64,000 nt of DNA from Xanthobacteraceae bacterium (lineage in GTDB: Bacteria > Pseudomonadota > Alphaproteobacteria > Rhizobiales > Xanthobacteraceae): assembly GCA_019746355.1 (NCBI GenBank), contig JAIESC010000167.1, forward strand, positions 1 to 64,000, read 5' to 3'. This document shows positions 29,382 to 38,754 of this stretch, in pieces (position 1 is the first letter of the stretch; each line of letters starts with the position of its first letter). Below the pieces are notes generated by a model that had not been told where the DNA came from, searched no databases, and saw nothing but the letters and a program-made list of their open reading frames with translations. Position numbers and translations under genes: made by a program.

Positions 29382-30458
29382 ATGACCGCCCCACCGCCGG
29401 AAGTCCTGTTCGAGCGCAAGGGCGCGGCCGGACTGATCACTCTCAATCGCCCTCAGGCGCTGAATGCCGTAACGCTCGGCATGGTGCGCGCGCTGATGCG
29501 CCAATTGCAGGAATGGCGGCACGATGCGGCCGTGACGCGGATCGTGGTGACGGCTGCAGGCGGCAAGGCGTTCTCAGCCGGCGGCGACATCCGCGCGCTC
29601 TACGACGCCGGCACGTCCGGCCGGCACGCGGAGATGCTTAAGTTCTACGGCGAGGAATACGTCCTCAACACCGTCATCAAGCATTACCCCAAGCCCTATA
29701 TCGCGCTGATCGACGGCATCTGCATGGGCGGCGGCGTCGGGGTGTCGGTGCACGGCTCGCACCGCGTTGCCGGCGACCGCTATCTGTTCGCGATGCCCGA
29801 GGTCGGTATCGGGTTTTTCCCCGACGTGGGCGCAACCTGGTTTCTGCCGCGGCTGCCGGGTGAGCTTGGTGCCTACTGCGCACTGACCGGCGACCGGCTT
29901 GGTGCCGCCGACGGGGTTGCGGGGGGGATCGCCACGCACCAGGTGGCATCGTCGCGGTTTACCGATCTGGCCGAGGCTCTGTGCGGCGCAGCCCCGGTCG
30001 ATGCCACCCTTGCGGCCTTTGCCGAGCCGATCGGCGCGGCGAAGCTTGCGCCGCATCGCACGGCGATCGACCGATTGTTCGCCTATGACCGCGTCGAAGA
30101 TATCCTTGACGCGCTCGATGCCGACGGCTCGGAGTTCGCGACCAAAACCGCCGCGACCATCCGCGCCAAGTCGCCGACCGCGCTGAAACTTGCACTGGCC
30201 CAGATGCGGAAGGGCGCAAAATTGACATTCGCGGGGTGCATGGCCTGCGAATTCCGCATAGTGTCCCGGGTCATTCACGGCCACGATTTCTACGAAGGGG
30301 TTCGCGCAGTGATTGTCGACAAGGATAACGCGCCGCGCTGGCGGCCGGCGTCGCTCCCCGAGGTGTCGGACGCCGAGGTCGCCCGACATTTCGCGCCGCT
30401 TGGCAGCAGCGAGTGGCAGCCGCCCGATCTCGATCGCGCAAATCTGGATCACGCATGA
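29382..30458 (+). CDS. 3-hydroxyisobutyryl-CoA hydrolase / enoyl-CoA hydratase-family protein
   Basis: The 358-residue crotonase-fold enzyme has the oxyanion-hole segments GGKAFSAGGDIRALYDAG and IDGICMGGGVGVSVHGSHR, and the HIBCH-type block FAMPEVGIGFFPDVGATWFL with the catalytic Glu and Asp. The C-terminal extension (EFRIVSRVIHGHDFYEGVRA, then DNAPRWRPASL) is typical of 3-hydroxyisobutyryl-CoA hydrolases and absent from simple hydratases. It would release free 3-hydroxyisobutyrate in valine degradation, between the dehydrogenase at 27140 and mmsB at 32087. The next gene overlaps it by 4 bp. Confidence 0.9.
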   Translation: MTAPPPEVLFERKGAAGLITLNRPQALNAVTLGMVRALMRQLQEWRHDAAVTRIVVTAAGGKAFSAGGDIRALYDAGTSGRHAEMLKFYGEEYVLNTVIKHYPKPYIALIDGICMGGGVGVSVHGSHRVAGDRYLFAMPEVGIGFFPDVGATWFLPRLPGELGAYCALTGDRLGAADGVAGGIATHQVASSRFTDLAEALCGAAPVDATLAAFAEPIGAAKLAPHRTAIDRLFAYDRVEDILDALDADGSEFATKTAATIRAKSPTALKLALAQMRKGAKLTFAGCMACEFRIVSRVIHGHDFYEGVRAVIVDKDNAPRWRPASLPEVSDAEVARHFAPLGSSEWQPPDLDRANLDHA

Positions 30459-30907
30459 CCGACCAGCACGCCGTTTCCAACGATCCGATCCGCAACCTCG
30501 AGCCGGTGCATGCCGACGAGCCGGAGACCCATGAGGCGCGCTGGACCGCGCGGCTGGTCATTTTCCTGCGCGTGATGGCGGTGCTGTCGATCACCAAGGG
30601 CCTTTACCACTGGGCGATCGTCTGCGGCTTCGTCGGCCCGCAGGACGGGTTTGAGTATCAGCCGACACCGTGGCAGACGGCGACCGTGTTCTTTGCGGTG
30701 ATTGACCTTGTGGCGGCGGTCGGGCTCTGGCTCGCGGCTGCATGGGGGGCGGTGGTGTGGCTCACCGCATCCGTGTCGATGGCCGCGGTCGAGGTGTTCT
30801 TTCCGCAGGTCTATGGTGGACGGATCGTCGTCGTCGCCGTCGAATTCCTGCTGCTGTTCTGCTACCTGTTCCTCGCCATCCAGTCGGCGCGCGAGCATCC
30901 GAACTGA
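30455..30907 (+). CDS. Small membrane protein of a Rhizobiales family (DUF6163-like)
   Basis: The ATG overlaps the hydrolase stop (ATGA), giving a 150-residue protein. After a polar N-terminus (about 25 residues) there are four predicted helices (LVIFLRVMAVLSITKGLYHW; TVFFAVIDLVAAVGLWLAA; WGAVVWLTASVSMAAVEVFF; VVVAVEFLLLFCYLFLAIQ). It resembles the DUF6163 group found in this position in related genomes. Function unknown. The overlap indicates co-expression with the valine pathway enzyme. Confidence 0.75.
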   Translation: MTDQHAVSNDPIRNLEPVHADEPETHEARWTARLVIFLRVMAVLSITKGLYHWAIVCGFVGPQDGFEYQPTPWQTATVFFAVIDLVAAVGLWLAAAWGAVVWLTASVSMAAVEVFFPQVYGGRIVVVAVEFLLLFCYLFLAIQSAREHPN

Positions 30908-30999
30908 AATCGCTGCCAACGCGGTGAGCTTGTGGCCGCTGCTGCCATGCTTGCATCGCGGCCTGCGGAGCCACGAATTCTCGAAATGGGAGAGTGTCC

Positions 31000-31986
31000 A
31001 TGAACCGTCGCGAAATCCTGAAGGCCGGCGCAGGTTCGCTCGCCGCGTTGACGGCCGGCTTGCCGGCGACCGGGCCGGTCTACGCTGCCAATTGGCCGAC
31101 AAAGGCCGTTCGGGTCGTGGTACCGTATGCGCCGGGCAGCGCGACCGATCTGGTGCCGCGCACGATTCTGGAGCAGGTGGGCCAACAGGTCGGCCAGTCA
31201 TTCGTCATCGAGAACCGTCCCGGCGGCGGCACCACCGTGGGCTCGATGCAGGTCAAGCAATCCGAACCGGACGGCCACACCATCCTGATCCATTCCAACG
31301 CGATCGTGACGGTGCCGGCGATCCAGAGCAGCGTAGCCTACGATCCGGTGAAGGATTTTTCCGGCATCACGACGCTGGGCAATGTGCCGCTCGTCCTCGT
31401 GGTTGGGCCAAGCAAAGGCATGAAGACGCTGAAGGAGCTGGTGGACAAGGCCAAGGCCAAACCAGGCGAGATCAATTACGGCGCCGCGGGCATTGGCACG
31501 CCGCCGCATCTGACGATGGAGCGGTTCCGGCTCTCTGCCGGTTTTGAGGGTCAGCTCGTGCCATTCAAGGGGGCGCCCGAGGCTCTGACCGAAGTGATGA
31601 CCGGCCGCATCGACATGTATTTCAGCCCGATCACGCCGGCCTTGCCGCTGATCAGGGACGGCAAGGTCCTGGCGCTCGCGGTCTCAAGCTCCAAGCGCGC
31701 TTCGGCCTTGCCGGAGGTGCCAACCACCGTGGAAGCTGGCGTGCCGGATTCCGATTTCGATTTCTGGGTCGGGGCTTTCGTGCCGAAAAAGACCCCAGGC
31801 GAAGTGGTCGCCAAAATGCATGCGGAGATGGTCAAGGCCATCAAAAATCCGGCAACGCGCGAGAAGCTCGCAAAGCTCGGGGTCGAGGAAATGATTGTTG
31901 AGCCTGCGGCGTTTGACGCGCGCATCGCCAAGGAAGCCGATATCGCCAAAAAGCTCGCCAAGGCGGCGAATATCCAGCCGCAATAG
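31000..31986 (+). CDS. Bug-family (TctC-like) binding protein, orphan 3
   Basis: The 328-residue protein begins MNRREILKAGAGSLAALTAG, with a twin-arginine-like start; GTG 30994 is an alternative start. Bug markers are NWPTKAVRVVVPYAPGSATD, VIENRPGGGTTVGSMQVKQS, VAYDPVKDFSGIT and the EINYGAAGIGTPPHL loop. It sits between the hydrolase and 3-hydroxyisobutyrate dehydrogenase genes on the same strand, so its ligand may be a branched short-chain acid or a related carboxylate, but that is inference. No TctAB permease is present. Confidence 0.88.
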   Translation: MNRREILKAGAGSLAALTAGLPATGPVYAANWPTKAVRVVVPYAPGSATDLVPRTILEQVGQQVGQSFVIENRPGGGTTVGSMQVKQSEPDGHTILIHSNAIVTVPAIQSSVAYDPVKDFSGITTLGNVPLVLVVGPSKGMKTLKELVDKAKAKPGEINYGAAGIGTPPHLTMERFRLSAGFEGQLVPFKGAPEALTEVMTGRIDMYFSPITPALPLIRDGKVLALAVSSSKRASALPEVPTTVEAGVPDSDFDFWVGAFVPKKTPGEVVAKMHAEMVKAIKNPATREKLAKLGVEEMIVEPAAFDARIAKEADIAKKLAKAANIQPQ

Positions 31987-32086
31987 GCGAGGGTGACAGG
32001 CCGCGTCCTTCGAAGGTTCAATCGCCGAGCGCTTGTCGCTTGACGCGCTTCCCGGCTTTAATCGCGGGAAACGACGGAGGAAACGC

Positions 32087-32974
32087 ATGGCGACGATCGG
32101 CTTTATTGGCCTCGGCAATATGGGCCTGCCGATGGCGCAGAACCTCATCAAGGCCGGGCACAAGGTGCAGGGCTTTGACGTCAGCAAGGCGCCGATGGAT
32201 GCGCTGGCCGCATCGGGCGGCACGGCCGCATCGAGCGTGAAGGCTGCGACCAGTGGCGCCGAGGTCGTCATCACCATGCTGCCGGCCGGACAGCATGTTC
32301 GCGATGTCTATACCGGCTCCGACGGCGTGCTGTCGGCCGCGGCGGGCAACACGCTTCTGATCGACTCCTCGACCATCGACGTCGAGAGCGCGCGCGCGGT
32401 TGCGGCGGAGGCCGGGAAGAAGGGATTGCCGATGCTCGACGCGCCGGTGTCCGGCGGCGTCGGCGGCGCGAGCGCCGGCACGCTGACCTTCATGGTCGGC
32501 GGCAGCGACGCGGCGTTCGAGCGCGCCAGGCCGATCCTGGAAAAGATGGGCAAAACCATCGTGCACGCCGGCGGCGCGGGCAACGGCCAGGCGGCGAAGA
32601 TCTGCAACAACATGATCCTCGGCGTGTCGATGATCGCGGTCTCGGAGGCCTTCGTGCTGGCCGAGAAGCTCGGGCTCGATGCGCAGAAGCTGTTCGACAT
32701 CGCCTCGAAGTCGTCGGGCCAATGCTGGTCGATGACCACCTATTGCCCGGTGCCGGGGCCGGTGCCGACATCGCCGGCCAACCGCGACTACGCGGCGGGC
32801 TTCACCGCGGCGATGATGCTCAAGGACCTGAAGCTCGCGCAGGAGGCGGCAAAGGCCGCAGGCGCCAAGACGCCGCTCGGCGCGGATGCCGAAGGAATCT
32901 ATGCCAAGTATGTCGAAAGCGGCGAGGGGCCGCGCGATTTCTCCGGCGTGATCAGGTTCATTCGCGGCAAGTAG
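32087..32974 (+). CDS. mmsB: 3-hydroxyisobutyrate dehydrogenase
   Basis: The 295-residue NAD+-dependent enzyme oxidises 3-hydroxyisobutyrate to methylmalonate semialdehyde in valine breakdown. Start ATG 32087 has a good ribosome site (GGAGG at about 32077) and begins the Rossmann fold (MATIGFIGLGNMGLPMAQNL). The family substrate loop DAPVSGGVGGASAGTLTFMV and the catalytic lysine segment GNGQAAKICNNMILGVSM are present, as is the C-terminal KDLKLAQEAAKAAGAKTPLG. The length is standard. It completes, with 27140 and 29382, three consecutive valine-pathway steps in this region. Confidence 0.93.
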   Translation: MATIGFIGLGNMGLPMAQNLIKAGHKVQGFDVSKAPMDALAASGGTAASSVKAATSGAEVVITMLPAGQHVRDVYTGSDGVLSAAAGNTLLIDSSTIDVESARAVAAEAGKKGLPMLDAPVSGGVGGASAGTLTFMVGGSDAAFERARPILEKMGKTIVHAGGAGNGQAAKICNNMILGVSMIAVSEAFVLAEKLGLDAQKLFDIASKSSGQCWSMTTYCPVPGPVPTSPANRDYAAGFTAAMMLKDLKLAQEAAKAAGAKTPLGADAEGIYAKYVESGEGPRDFSGVIRFIRGK

Positions 32975-33100
32975 TTTCGATGCGCAACGAACGGCGCTGC
33001 CGCCTGGCACGTCGGGAATTTCCCACAGCAACCGGCGTGGAGCGAAGGAACTTTTTTCAGCAGGGGGGTGTTGTCGGCCGAGCATCCAAGGGATGGCCGC

Positions 33101-33883
33101 ATGTCCGTTGCTTCTCCTGCTGCAACAAGTGCCGTTCCCCCGCCATCCGGGCGGAAGGTGCCGTGCGAGAAATGTCCGTTACGCGACATTCGCACGCTGC
33201 GCGAATTCTCGGCGAAGGAGTTGGAGTTCGTTCCCGAATTCAAATCCGGCGAGCTGAACGTTGCGGCCGGCACCAACATTCTGCTGCAGGGCACCAACAG
33301 CGCGCATCTCTATACGATCCTTTCCGGCTGGTCGTTCCGCTACAAGATGCTGCCGGACGGGCGGCGCCAGATTCTGAACTATGCGCTGCCCTCGGACTTC
33401 CTCGGCCTGCAGGGCTCCGTGAACGACGAGATGCAGCATTCGGTCGAAGCGCTGACCGACATGACGCTGTGCGTGTTTCCGCGCGAGAAGCTGTGGCACC
33501 TTTATCGCGACTATCCGACGCTTGCCTTCGACCTCACCTGGCTCGCGGCGCGCGAGGAGCAGATTCTTGACGAGCATCTTCTGAGCGTCGGTCGCCGCAC
33601 CGCGATGGAGCGGCTCGCTTATCTGCTGCTCGTGGTGTTTCAGCGGGCAGAGGAGGTGGGGGTGACCAGGGGCAATGCGCTGCAGCTACCACTCACGCAG
33701 CAGCACGTCGCCGACACGCTCGGCATGTCGCTGGTCCACACCAACAAGTCGCTGCGACGGCTTGCGGCCACCAAGACCTACCGCTGGAAGGACCGGCGTT
33801 TTGAGCTCGTCGATCGGGAAGGCCTCGCGCGCATCGCGAGCTATGAAGCGCCCAAACTGAAAGCACGCCGGCCCTTCATATGA
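33101..33883 (+). CDS. Crp/Fnr-family transcriptional regulator
   Basis: The 260-residue protein has a cyclic-nucleotide-binding-like barrel (residues about 45-150, with GWSFRYKMLPDGRRQILNYA and SDFLGLQGSVNDEMQHSVEA) and a C-terminal winged helix (LPLTQQHVADTLGMSLVHTN, KSLRRLAATKTY). Two cysteines lie at the N-terminus in PCEKCPLRDIR, as in FNR-type iron-sulphur sensors, but a full set of four cluster cysteines is not evident. ATG 33101 is preferred (AAGGG 8 bp upstream); GTG 33068 also reads in frame. Targets and signal are unknown. It follows mmsB by 126 bp. Confidence 0.88.
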   Translation: MSVASPAATSAVPPPSGRKVPCEKCPLRDIRTLREFSAKELEFVPEFKSGELNVAAGTNILLQGTNSAHLYTILSGWSFRYKMLPDGRRQILNYALPSDFLGLQGSVNDEMQHSVEALTDMTLCVFPREKLWHLYRDYPTLAFDLTWLAAREEQILDEHLLSVGRRTAMERLAYLLLVVFQRAEEVGVTRGNALQLPLTQQHVADTLGMSLVHTNKSLRRLAATKTYRWKDRRFELVDREGLARIASYEAPKLKARRPFI

Positions 33884-33980
33884 CCTCCAGCAACGCGCGA
33901 TCGCCTCTATGTCAAACTTGATAGAGGCAGGAACGTCATCTTTGTAAGCTCGGTTCGCCGGAGGAGGGGCCGGCGCGCCC

Positions 33981-34178
33981 ATGTGGAAGATATTGACGCC
34001 CTGCGATGTGACCGGCCGGATGATCGATACCGGCATTGAAATCGACAAATCCTCTTTCGCGAGACTTCCATCGTTTGTCGGCCGGATCGGCTGCCCGCAT
34101 TGCGGCGGCGAGCACGAGTGGTCGAAGCACACCGCGAAGGTCGTCGATGGCGACGGATCGGTGCCACCGGCCCGGTAG
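33981..34178 (+). CDS. Small zinc-ribbon-like protein
   Basis: The 65-residue product has two potential metal-binding cysteine pairs: Cys8 near the N-terminus (TPCDVTGRMIDTGIEIDK) and the CPHCGGEHEW knuckle near residue 38, followed by HTAKVVDGD. The pattern of a TG-IE-D line followed by a CxxC knuckle occurs in short conserved proteins of Rhizobiales with unknown function. The second half of the ribbon appears degenerate. It stands alone between the Crp/Fnr and ldtR genes. Confidence 0.55.
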   Translation: MWKILTPCDVTGRMIDTGIEIDKSSFARLPSFVGRIGCPHCGGEHEWSKHTAKVVDGDGSVPPAR

Positions 34179-34512
34179 TGTGTCCAAGAGCCGGATTTTC
34201 TGGAACAGCAGCGGCAGATATGCTTTCCGCTTGGTTGCCGCGGTCCGGCGGCCGCGGTTACCGCCGCTTTGTCCTGCGGCCGCGGTCATCCACGAAAACC
34301 CGCAAAAATCGGCGCTATGCGAACGGGCAGGGTGAAAGTCGGGTAAAACGCATCGCGCGCATTTTAAGTTACCGCCGGTTCACCTTCGGAGATAAACCCA
34401 AAGTTTATTCTACAATTTAAGCCGATCTTCAGGCGCCACCCCTATGGTTTCGTGCATCGACGGGAAAACAGGGCCCGTCGTCTAAAACGAAAACGAAATG
34501 GAAGGCGTCAGA
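34179..34512. other. 334-bp upstream region of ldtR, no gene seen
   Basis: No supported coding frame. The last 150 bp are relatively AT-rich (for example AAAGTTTATTCTACAATTTA near 34400-34420) and likely hold the promoter of ldtR and any autoregulatory site. No clear palindrome was recognised. Confidence 0.4.
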
Positions 34513-35025
34513 ATGAAGACCGTAGTCAAAGCGGTCGAGCCCGCCGATCGCCAGGCGAAGTTCGACCATATCCGGCCGCTCTATCTCGATGCCTTGACGC
34601 TCGTTGAGCGGCTGCATCGTCGTCTCTTGGATGTCATCAAGGACGAGTTCGATCGCCGCGGCCGTTCCGACATCAATTCGGTGCAGGCCTTGCTGCTCTA
34701 CAATATCGGCGACAAGGAACTGACGGCAGGTGAGCTGCGCACCCGCGGCTACTACCTCGGCTCGAATGTGTCCTACAACCTGAAGAAGCTCGTCGAGATG
34801 GGCTTCCTCGATCATCAGCGCTCGCGCGTCGATCGCCGGTCGGTGCGTATCCGCCTGACGGACACCGGCCGCGAGGTTCGCGACATCGTCGAGGGCCTCT
34901 ACCAGAAGCACGTGCGCACGGTGGAGCAGGTCGGCGGCATCAGCGCCGACGAGTTCACGACCCTCAACAAGTCGCTGCACCGGCTCGAGCGGTTCTGGAC
35001 CGATCAGATCCTCTACCGGCTCTGA
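34513..35025 (+). CDS. ldtR: MarR-family regulator LdtR
   Basis: The 170-residue winged-helix protein reads LTLVERLHRRLLDVIKDEFD in the dimerisation helices and NSVQALLLYNIGDKELTAGE, TRGYYLGSNVSYNLKKLVEM, GFLDHQRSRVDRRSVRIRLT in the DNA-binding region. It matches the LdtR group known from Liberibacter and Sinorhizobium, which controls an adjacent L,D-transpeptidase gene and osmotic tolerance. The same pairing is seen here: an L,D-transpeptidase starts 258 bp downstream. ATG 34498 is an alternative start adding five residues. Confidence 0.85.
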   Translation: MKTVVKAVEPADRQAKFDHIRPLYLDALTLVERLHRRLLDVIKDEFDRRGRSDINSVQALLLYNIGDKELTAGELRTRGYYLGSNVSYNLKKLVEMGFLDHQRSRVDRRSVRIRLTDTGREVRDIVEGLYQKHVRTVEQVGGISADEFTTLNKSLHRLERFWTDQILYRL

Positions 35026-35283
35026 TCAGCGCAAGACGAAAGCTGCGCGGCCGCCCACCCACCATCTTCTGCCGCGACCAGGCCCTCGGGGTGTTCCTCC
35101 CCCGGGGGCCTAACACTTTCACGTGACCGCTTGCCGCCGGCTGCGTCACAAATTCGCCCAGCCGGCCCCCTAACCGATGCCGCGGGTTTGATCGGCCGGG
35201 GCTTGTCGGGGCAGCCTGTTTCGGCTTTTGCTACAAGCAATTGGTCCGCTTGGATTCGGGGCCGAGGCCGTTCGGGGACATCA

Positions 35284-36579
35284 ATGACGCAACCGCCTGA
35301 TGATCGTCACTTGAGCCGGCGCACGGTGCTGCGCGGCCTCGCCAAGGGCGCAGCCGTGGCGGCGGGCGGGGTCGCAGCCTCGCGGGCGCTGGCCCAGGAC
35401 GCGGCGCTTGAGGCGCTGATCAACCAGAACGCCGGCTCGGATTTCGGCCAGGGCTTCGACTCCGGCTCGCGCACCATCCAGATGCCGAAGGCGTCGCTGC
35501 CGACGCTGTCACCCGCGACCGTGGAGCACACCGAGCAGGCGATCGCGCATTTTGAGGGGATCGTCGCCAAGGGCGGCTGGCCCGAGGTGGCGAAGGCCGA
35601 ACGGTTGCGGCTCGGCAGCCGTCAGCCCGCGGTGATCGCGCTGCGTCAGCGCCTCATCGCCTCCGGCGATCTCGACGCCAATGCGGGTGTGACCGACGTC
35701 TATGACTCCTACGTCGAGGCGGCGGTCCGTCGCTTGCAGGCGCGGCACGGGCTGTCGGCCGATGGCGTGGTGCGCGACCAGACGCTCAAGGCGCTCAATG
35801 TGCCGGCCCCGGTCCGGCTGGCGCAGTTGCGCACCAACCTGGTGCGGTTGCGCAGCATGAGCGGCAATCTCGGCGCGCGCTACGTGCTGTGCAACATCCC
35901 GGCGGCGCGGATCGAGGCGATCGAGAGCGGCGTCGTCGTGTCGCGGCACACCGCCGTGGTCGGAAAGCCCGACCGGGCGTCGCCCGACATCAACAGCAGG
36001 ATCGTCGAGGTCAATTTCAATCCGTACTGGACCGTGCCGGTGTCGATCGTCCGCAAGGACCTCATTCCGAAGATGCAGGCGGAGCCGGACTACCTGACGG
36101 CGAACCGCATCCGCATCTTCGACATGCGCGGCGACGAGCTCACGCCATCGCAGATCAACTGGTATTCGGAAGAGGCGGTGAATTACCGCTTCAAGCAGGA
36201 TCCGGGCGACTTCAATTCGCTCGGCTCGATCCGCATCAACTTCCCGAACAAGGACGGCGTGTACATGCACGACACGCCGCTGAAGAACTTGTTCGGCGAG
36301 GACATGCGGTTCCATTCCTCAGGTTGCGTGCGGGTGCAGAACGTGCGCGAGCTGGTGAACTGGCTGTTGGTGGAGACGCCCAGTTGGTCACGCCAGGAGA
36401 TCGACGCGGTGATCAAGAGCGGCGAGCGGAAGGACGCGCGGATCCTGCGGCCGGTCCCGCTCTACTGGGTCTATATCACCGCCTGGGCGACGCCGGATGG
36501 CGTGACCCAGTTCCGCGACGACATCTATCAGCGCGACGGCGCGACCCCCACGGTGTCCGGCTCCGCCCGCCGCAGCTGA
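35284..36579 (+). CDS. L,D-transpeptidase (YkuD) with peptidoglycan-binding domain
   Basis: The 431-residue exported enzyme forms 3-3 cross-links in peptidoglycan or links proteins to it. The start ATG 35284 gives a twin-arginine-type signal ([19 protein letters not shown]). Residues about 150-190 form a PG-binding helical motif ([20 protein letters not shown]). The YkuD catalytic domain follows, with [20 protein letters not shown] and the active-site motif HSSGCVRV (His344, Cys348). It lies downstream of ldtR, whose homologues regulate this gene. Its 3' end overlaps the convergent LLM oxidoreductase gene by 52 bp. Confidence 0.92.
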   Translation: MTQPPDDRHLSRRTVLRGLAKGAAVAAGGVAASRALAQDAALEALINQNAGSDFGQGFDSGSRTIQMPKASLPTLSPATVEHTEQAIAHFEGIVAKGGWPEVAKAERLRLGSRQPAVIALRQRLIASGDLDANAGVTDVYDSYVEAAVRRLQARHGLSADGVVRDQTLKALNVPAPVRLAQLRTNLVRLRSMSGNLGARYVLCNIPAARIEAIESGVVVSRHTAVVGKPDRASPDINSRIVEVNFNPYWTVPVSIVRKDLIPKMQAEPDYLTANRIRIFDMRGDELTPSQINWYSEEAVNYRFKQDPGDFNSLGSIRINFPNKDGVYMHDTPLKNLFGEDMRFHSSGCVRVQNVRELVNWLLVETPSWSRQEIDAVIKSGERKDARILRPVPLYWVYITAWATPDGVTQFRDDIYQRDGATPTVSGSARRS

Positions 36580-37610
36580 GTATCCTTCAACTTGCTGCGC
36601 ACCGCCGGCGCGACCTTGGTGCCGAGGAGTTCGATCGACCGCATGATCGCCTTGTGCGGCATGGTGCCGACGCTCATCTGCATCAGATAGCGGGCGTGGC
36701 CGAGCTTCTCGTGCTGGAACAGGATTTTCTCGATCACCTGTTCGGGGCTGCCGATCATGAGATGCGCGCGCAGCGGCAGGCCGGCATCGAAATGCTCCCG
36801 CGTGGTCGGCGGCCAGCCCCGCTCGCGGCCGATATGCGTCATCTGCGTGGCATAGCTCGGGAAGAACTCGTCCGCCGCCCGCTGCGACGTGTCGGCGACG
36901 TAGCCGTGGGTGTTGAGGCCGACCGGAAGCGCTCTCGGGTCGTGGCCGTAGTGCGCTGCGGCCTTGTGGAACACCTCGATGAACGGCGCGAAGCGCTCCG
37001 GCATGCCGCCGATGATGGCGAGCGCCATCGGCAGTCCGAGTGAGCCTGCACGGATCGCCGAGGGCGGATTGCCGCCGACCGCGACCCAGATCGGGATTTT
37101 GTGCGGTGTGCGCGGATAGACGCCCTGGTTGTCGAGCGGCGTGCGATGCTTGCCCTCGAAGGTGATGCGTTCGTTGTCGCGAATCGCGAGCAGCAGCTCG
37201 AGCTTTTCCGCGAACAGCTCGTCGTAGTCGTTGAGGTCGTAGCCGAACAGCGGGAACGACTCGATGAACGAGCCGCGGCCGGCCATGATCTCGGCGCGGC
37301 CGCGCGAGAGCAGATCGAGCGTGGCGAACTGCTCGTAGACCCGCACCGGATCGTCGGAGCTCAGCACGGTCACCGCGGTGGACAGTCTGATGGACTTGGT
37401 GCGCTCGGCGGCCGCCGCAAGCAGCATCGGCGGCGCGGAGGCCAGGAAGTCGGGCCGATGATGCTCGCCGATGCCGAAGACGTCGAGACCCACCTGATCG
37501 GCAAGCTCGACCTCTTCCATGAGGTCGCGCAGCCGTTGTGCCGGGTCGAGCAACTTGCCCGTCGCCGGGTCCGGGGTGTTTTCAACGAACGTGTAGACGC
37601 CGATTTCCAT
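36528..37610 (-). CDS. LLM-class flavin-dependent oxidoreductase
   Basis: The 360-residue TIM-barrel flavoenzyme of the bacterial luciferase-like family has [20 protein letters not shown], the flavin/substrate strand [40 protein letters not shown] and [20 protein letters not shown]. Such enzymes use FMNH2 or F420; the reaction cannot be told from sequence. MLMEIGV could also start at 37616. Its last 52 bp overlap the 3' end of the L,D-transpeptidase gene on the other strand. It is divergent from the Bug/amidohydrolase pair at 37774, which may be functionally linked. Confidence 0.88.
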   Translation of the reverse strand: MEIGVYTFVENTPDPATGKLLDPAQRLRDLMEEVELADQVGLDVFGIGEHHRPDFLASAPPMLLAAAAERTKSIRLSTAVTVLSSDDPVRVYEQFATLDLLSRGRAEIMAGRGSFIESFPLFGYDLNDYDELFAEKLELLLAIRDNERITFEGKHRTPLDNQGVYPRTPHKIPIWVAVGGNPPSAIRAGSLGLPMALAIIGGMPERFAPFIEVFHKAAAHYGHDPRALPVGLNTHGYVADTSQRAADEFFPSYATQMTHIGRERGWPPTTREHFDAGLPLRAHLMIGSPEQVIEKILFQHEKLGHARYLMQMSVGTMPHKAIMRSIELLGTKVAPAVRSKLKDTQLRRAEPDTVGVAPSR

Positions 37611-37773
37611 AAGCACCTGACATGCGCTCCTGAACCCTCAGGCGGGCCTGAACGCCCGCCGTCCGCACAGATAGTCGAACTTGGTTCAATGTGCGAGCTT
37701 GCCCATCGGCCCGCACAGTTGGGCAAAGCCCTTCGGCTGGCGCATCGGCGTGTCCGCGCGCTAACATCGCGGC

Positions 37774-38748
37774 ATGAAAACGTCCACTGTTGTTACGCTG
37801 GCGCTGACGGCATTGACCATCGCCGCCGCGCAGGCGCAACCCGCCGCCGACTATCCGAACGCGCCGGTGAAGATCCTGGTGCCGTTTGCCGCCGGCGGTC
37901 CGACCGACGTGGTGGCGCGCATCCTCGGCGAGCAACTGTCGTCACGCTGGGGCGGCAAGCTGGTGGTGATCGAGAACCGGCCGGGGGCGGGGACGATCGT
38001 CGCGACTGCGGCGGTGGCGAAGTCCGCGCCGGACGGTCACACGCTGCTGATGGCGACCAATTCGCTGTTGATCAATCCGGCGATCAGCCATTCGCTGCCC
38101 TACGACCCCGCCAAGGAGCTTGCGCCGGTCAGCATGATCGCGACCCAGCCGGTAGCGCTGGTCGCGACCAGGTCCTATCCGGCCAACAGCATCGCCGACG
38201 TGGTCGCGGCGGCGAAGAAGGAGCCGGTCAATTACACCTCGCCAGGCCCGCGCGGCGTCGGCCACTTCGCCGGCGAGATGCTGAAGCAGCGCGCGGGCAT
38301 CCCGATGAGCAACTTCACGCACATCAACTACAACGGCAGCGCGCCGGCGCTGACCGATGTGATGGCCGGGCGCGTGCCGCTGATGTTCGACGTCTGGCAT
38401 TCAGCGCGACGCCATGTCGAATCCGGCGCGCTCAAGCTCGTCGCCGGTGCCAGCGCCGAGAGGCTGCCCGGTGCAAAGGATATGCCTTCGATCAATGAGA
38501 CCTACCCCGGTTTCGAGGTGATGGCGTTCAACGCCATTATTGCCCAAGGCGGCACGCCTGCGCCCGTCGTTGAAAAGCTGTCGGCGGATATCCGGGCCAT
38601 TATCGTCTCCGAGGCATTCCTCGAACGCGTAAAAAATCTCGGCATCAACGCCTATGGCAACACGCCGGCCGAACTCGGCGCGTGGATGGCCAAGGAGATC
38701 GCGCGCTGGCAAGAGGTCGCGAAAGCTGCCAACATCAAGGCCGAGTAA
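37774..38748 (+). CDS. Bug-family (TctC-like) binding protein, orphan 4
   Basis: The 324-residue protein has a signal peptide (VVTLALTALTIAAAQAQP) and Bug features YPNAPVKILVPFAAGGPTD, VVIENRPGAGTIVATAAVAK, SLPYDPAKELAPVSMIATQP and AELGAWMAKEIARWQEVA. The amidohydrolase gene begins 6 bp after its stop, so the pair forms an operon in which the binding protein probably captures the hydrolase's substrate or a precursor. No transporter subunits are nearby. Confidence 0.88.
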   Translation: MKTSTVVTLALTALTIAAAQAQPAADYPNAPVKILVPFAAGGPTDVVARILGEQLSSRWGGKLVVIENRPGAGTIVATAAVAKSAPDGHTLLMATNSLLINPAISHSLPYDPAKELAPVSMIATQPVALVATRSYPANSIADVVAAAKKEPVNYTSPGPRGVGHFAGEMLKQRAGIPMSNFTHINYNGSAPALTDVMAGRVPLMFDVWHSARRHVESGALKLVAGASAERLPGAKDMPSINETYPGFEVMAFNAIIAQGGTPAPVVEKLSADIRAIIVSEAFLERVKNLGINAYGNTPAELGAWMAKEIARWQEVAKAANIKAE

Positions 38749-38754
38749 CGCAAC

